NCBI GenBank assembly: GCA_016196415.1
Contig: JACPXS010000048.1
Coordinates: 1-13,743 of the forward strand
DNA from: Candidatus Omnitrophota bacterium
Lineage (GTDB): Bacteria; Omnitrophota; Koll11; Aquiviventales; Aquiviventaceae
Reading direction: 5' to 3'
Length of the DNA: 13,743 nucleotides
Part shown: positions 11,957-13,743 of the stretch, piece by piece
Layout of the letters: every line of letters starts with the position of its first letter
How positions within the stretch are numbered: the stretch's first letter is position 1
Translations under genes and position numbers: made by a program
The notes under the pieces: generated by a model
Databases searched by the model: none
Told to the model about the DNA's origin: nothing
What the model saw: only the letters and a program-made list of their open reading frames with translations

Positions 11957-12389
11957 ACGGGTGTTTGGCTTTACGCTGATCGAGCTGCTCGTCGTCATCG
12001 CCATCATCGGGATCCTCATCGGGTTCCTGGCGCCGGGCGCGATGAAGCTGCGGGAGAAAGCGCGGCGCTCCAAGTGTCAAAACAATTTGAAGCAGGTCTA
12101 CTACGCCATCTCCGCGTACCGGGACGACCACAACGAGCAGTACCCGGCCTCGCTGGACGAGCTGTACGACGCCTACCTCGACGACCTGGAGGTCTTCAAG
12201 TGCCCGTCTTCCGCCAGCCCGACCCCCTCCGCCCCCTCGGGTGGCGACTATGAGTACCACGCGGGGCTCTCGCCGGCCAGCAAGTCCACCGAGGCGCTCG
12301 CGGAGGACAAGGACGGGAACCACCCGGACGGCGTCAACATCCTGCGCGTCGGCGGGCAGGTCGACTTCCAATCCGACGGCGCGTTTTGA
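11940..12389 (+). CDS. Type IV pilin-like / type II secretion pseudopilin, H-X9-DG-type
   Basis: A 149-residue prepilin. The leader [10 protein letters not shown] ends at the peptidase site G-F, followed by [20 protein letters not shown], with Glu5 of the mature protein and a single hydrophobic helix that anchors it and packs into a pilus or pseudopilus. A globular part follows with two cysteines (Cys46 in SKCQNN and Cys88 in FKCPSS). The C-terminal [12 protein letters not shown] matches the PVC-type H-X9-DG processing motif, except that Gly replaces Asp. The substrate and assembly system cannot be told from this gene, and no other pilus genes are nearby. It overlaps the coaB end and has AAAGGCGGG upstream. 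It is the last gene of the rightward run. Confidence 0.85.
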   Translation: MLRKPERVFGFTLIELLVVIAIIGILIGFLAPGAMKLREKARRSKCQNNLKQVYYAISAYRDDHNEQYPASLDELYDAYLDDLEVFKCPSSASPTPSAPSGGDYEYHAGLSPASKSTEALAEDKDGNHPDGVNILRVGGQVDFQSDGAF

Positions 12390-12445
12390 CCGCCCGCCTT
12401 CGTCGCGCATGTCGTTCGCGTGCCCCGCTTTTCCCATCGTTCGTC

Positions 12446-12520
12446 GGCGCGGTAGCCAAGTGGTAAGGCGAGGGTCTGCAAAACCCTTATACATCGGTTC
12501 GATTCCGATCCGCGCCTCCA
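12446..12520 (+). tRNA. tRNA-Cys (GCA)
   Basis: Cloverleaf drawn by hand: acceptor GGCGCGG (12446-12452) pairs with CCGCGCC (12510-12516). The D-arm is GCC/GGC. The anticodon stem AGGGT/ACCCT encloses loop CTGCAAA with anticodon GCA at 12478-12480. The T-arm is ATCGG/CCGAT around TTCGATT. Discriminator T is followed by an encoded CCA. All arms pair fully. Confidence 0.95.
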
Positions 12521-12541
12521 ATTTGACAGCGGCAGAGCGAC

Positions 12542-12628
12542 GCCGGGGTGGCGCAACTGGTAGACTGCGGGAGACTTAAAATCTCCTGTCCCGAAAGGGA
12601 CGTGTGGGTTCGAATCCCACCCCCGGCA
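12542..12628 (+). tRNA. tRNA-Leu (UAA), CCA not encoded
   Basis: Acceptor GCCGGGG (12542-12548) pairs with CCCCGGC (12621-12627), with discriminator A. The anticodon stem GGAGA/TCTCC holds loop CTTAAAA, anticodon TAA at 12577-12579. A long variable arm (TGTCCC-GAAA-GGGACG) marks a class II tRNA, and the T-arm is GTGGG/CCCAC around TTCGAAT. The 3' end continues as TTCAA, so CCA must be added enzymatically, unlike the neighbouring tRNA-Cys. Confidence 0.95.
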
Positions 12629-12633
12629 TTCAA

Positions 12634-12661
12634 TTGTGAAATGCGGAAGGCGCCACATAAT
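12634..12661 (+). promoter_or_regulatory. Possible weak promoter upstream of the mrr gene
   Basis: TTGTGA (12634-12639), a 16-nt spacer and CATAAT (12656-12661) lie in the 115-nt gap after tRNA-Leu. The mrr ATG follows about 80 nt later. Three mismatches to the sigma70 consensus in total make this tentative. The rest of the gap shows only a short AAAAC/GTTTT hairpin near 12698-12710. Confidence 0.3.
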
Positions 12662-12743
12662 AAAACAAGTTACGTGCTGGCGGATCATGTTGATGGAAAA
12701 CGGGGTTTTTAACCGCTGGCTCATGAGGAGGCTTGGGTGACAG

Positions 12744-13652
12744 ATGCCCGTACCTGATTTCCAAACGTTAATGCTCCCACTCCTCAAGCTGCTTGAAGAA
12801 AAGGGAGAGGTGATACCACGAGAAGCTGCCATGCTACTAGCAAATGAGTTCCAGCTTACGCCGGAGGAACGCAGGCAACTTCTGCCAAGCGGAAAACAGG
12901 AAGTTTTTGCGAATCGGATCGGTTGGGCCAGGACTTTTTTGAAAAAAGCGGAATTACTAGAGACTCCCCGAAGAGGGTTGTGGAGGATAACAGGGCGCGG
13001 CAAGGAAGTCCTTAAGAAGAACCCCCAAAGGATTGATGCGAAATTCCTTAAGCAATTCCCAGAGTTTATTGCCAATTGGGGGTCAAAGAAGAAGGACACG
13101 CCTATTCCGTGGACTCAAGAGACTGATCCGGTAGTGACACCCGAAGAAGTGTTGGAGTCGACCCTCGAAGACTTAAGCTCATACCTTGAAGGCGAATTGC
13201 TTCATCAGGTTCGATCTTGCACACCAGAATTTTTTGAGACCCTTGTAGTTGATCTCTTGATAAAAATGGGTTATGGCGGGAGTCGGAAAGATGCCGGTCA
13301 AGCTATTGGCAGATCGGGTGACGGTGGTATTGATGGGATTATCAAGGAAGACCCTTTAGGGTTGGATGTCGTCTACATACAGGCGAAACGCTGGGAGTGT
13401 AACGTCGGTAGGCCGGAGATACAAAAGTTTGCCGGCGCTTTGCAGGGACATCGAGCTAAGAAAGGGATATTCCTTACGACAGCAGATTTTTCGCCAGATG
13501 CCAAGAGTTATGCTGGGAGTATAGATAGCAAGATCGTCCTTATTAGTGGTGAAGAGCTGGTGCGGTTGATGATTCAGCACGACCTTGGAGTAAACATCGT
13601 CGGTACTTATCACGTTAAGAAAATCGATGCGGACTACTTCAGCGATGAGTAA
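12744..13652 (+). CDS. mrr: Mrr-type restriction endonuclease
   Basis: Modification-dependent (type IV) restriction enzyme of the Mrr family; 302 residues, the usual length. The N-terminal winged-helix-like Mrr_N domain spans about 5-92 (LLKLLEEKGEVIPREA, GLWRITGRGKEVL). A variable acidic linker joins it to the C-terminal PD-(D/E)xK catalytic domain (about 157-278): FFETLVVDLLIKMGYGG (Glu165), GGIDGIIKEDPLGLDVVYIQAKRW with Asp197 and the Q-A-K motif (213-215), then FLTTADFSPDAKSYA. It appears catalytically intact. Base composition is visibly lower in GC than all the preceding genes, and the gene stands alone among tRNA genes, both pointing to horizontal acquisition. No methyltransferase accompanies it, consistent with a type IV enzyme. 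E. coli Mrr cleaves methylated DNA; the target here is unknown. Confidence 0.92.
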   Translation: MPVPDFQTLMLPLLKLLEEKGEVIPREAAMLLANEFQLTPEERRQLLPSGKQEVFANRIGWARTFLKKAELLETPRRGLWRITGRGKEVLKKNPQRIDAKFLKQFPEFIANWGSKKKDTPIPWTQETDPVVTPEEVLESTLEDLSSYLEGELLHQVRSCTPEFFETLVVDLLIKMGYGGSRKDAGQAIGRSGDGGIDGIIKEDPLGLDVVYIQAKRWECNVGRPEIQKFAGALQGHRAKKGIFLTTADFSPDAKSYAGSIDSKIVLISGEELVRLMIQHDLGVNIVGTYHVKKIDADYFSDE

Positions 13653-13697
13653 TTATGGATTGTACCGCTGTATTTCAAATAGTAGTTCAGCTTTGAG

Positions 13698-13743
13698 GGG
13701 CGGTTAGCTCAGCCGGCAGAGCGCTTCCTCGACATGGAAGAGG
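13698..13743 (+). tRNA. tRNA-Val (GAC), cut by the window end
   Basis: The visible 5' part consists of acceptor strand GGGCGGT (13698-13704), TA, a D-arm with GCTC/GAGC (13707-13722), and an anticodon stem CTTCC/GGAAG enclosing loop TCGACAT, with anticodon GAC at 13731-13733. The T-arm and 3' acceptor lie beyond the edge. Position 33, nearly always U, is C here (13730). Confidence 0.85.

Noticed and set aside
12524..12529. TTGACA between tRNA-Cys and tRNA-Leu as a promoter -35
   Set aside because: No -10 element at a suitable distance; the expected place falls inside the tRNA-Leu gene.
1..13743. CRISPR array, insertion sequence or prophage
   Set aside because: No regularly spaced repeats, transposase, integrase or phage genes were seen on either strand.

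Overview
The window is a chromosomal, origin-proximal region of a high-GC bacterium. Genes point outwards from a single divergence point at about 4150-4250. Leftwards (minus strand) lie dnaA, dnaN, dciA (DUF721), a small RemB-like gene and the start of gyrB, which runs off the left edge. Rightwards (plus strand) lie rpmH, rnpA, yidD, yidC, parA, parB, ndk, yicC, remA, gmk, rpoZ, coaC, coaB and a pseudopilin-like gene. After these come tRNA-Cys, tRNA-Leu, an Mrr-type restriction endonuclease gene and a truncated tRNA-Val. The base composition, heavy use of overlapping ATGA/TGATG stop-starts, and a pilin-like protein with a variant of the H-X9-DG motif common in the PVC group suggest an uncultivated lineage such as Omnitrophota or a relative. 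That assignment is low-confidence inference.

Origin region (4118-4250). Two well-formed sigma70-type promoters stand back to back, one for dnaA and one for rpmH. Between the dnaA promoter and the dnaA start lies a tight head-to-tail cluster of three DnaA-box-like 9-mers. With parAB and two parS-like palindromes (5383-5398 in yidC; 6339-6354 in the parA leader), this marks the replication and segregation control centre of the chromosome. recF is absent from its usual place between dnaN and gyrB. That place is taken by dciA, the predicted helicase-loading partner, and a DUF370/RemB-like protein. A second DUF370 protein, RemA, is in the rightward operon between yicC and gmk.

Rightward run. rpmH-rnpA-yidD-yidC is the conserved L34, RNase P protein and membrane-insertase block. 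The rnpA frame has no ATG, GTG or TTG in the place where the protein should begin, so it probably starts at a non-canonical codon inside rpmH. YidC carries Thr instead of the conserved groove arginine. parA has its own promoter, with a perfect parS in the leader. From parA to rpoZ the genes overlap or abut, giving one transcription unit that couples chromosome segregation to nucleotide metabolism (ndk, gmk), RNA turnover (yicC) and transcription (rpoZ). CoaBC, usually one fused protein, is encoded as two proteins separated by a long hairpin.

The last 1.3 kb holds tRNA genes and an mrr gene of visibly lower GC, probably acquired horizontally beside the tRNAs. I see no CRISPR array, insertion sequence or prophage, and no clearly new multi-gene system. 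The interesting points are local departures from the norm within core genes.
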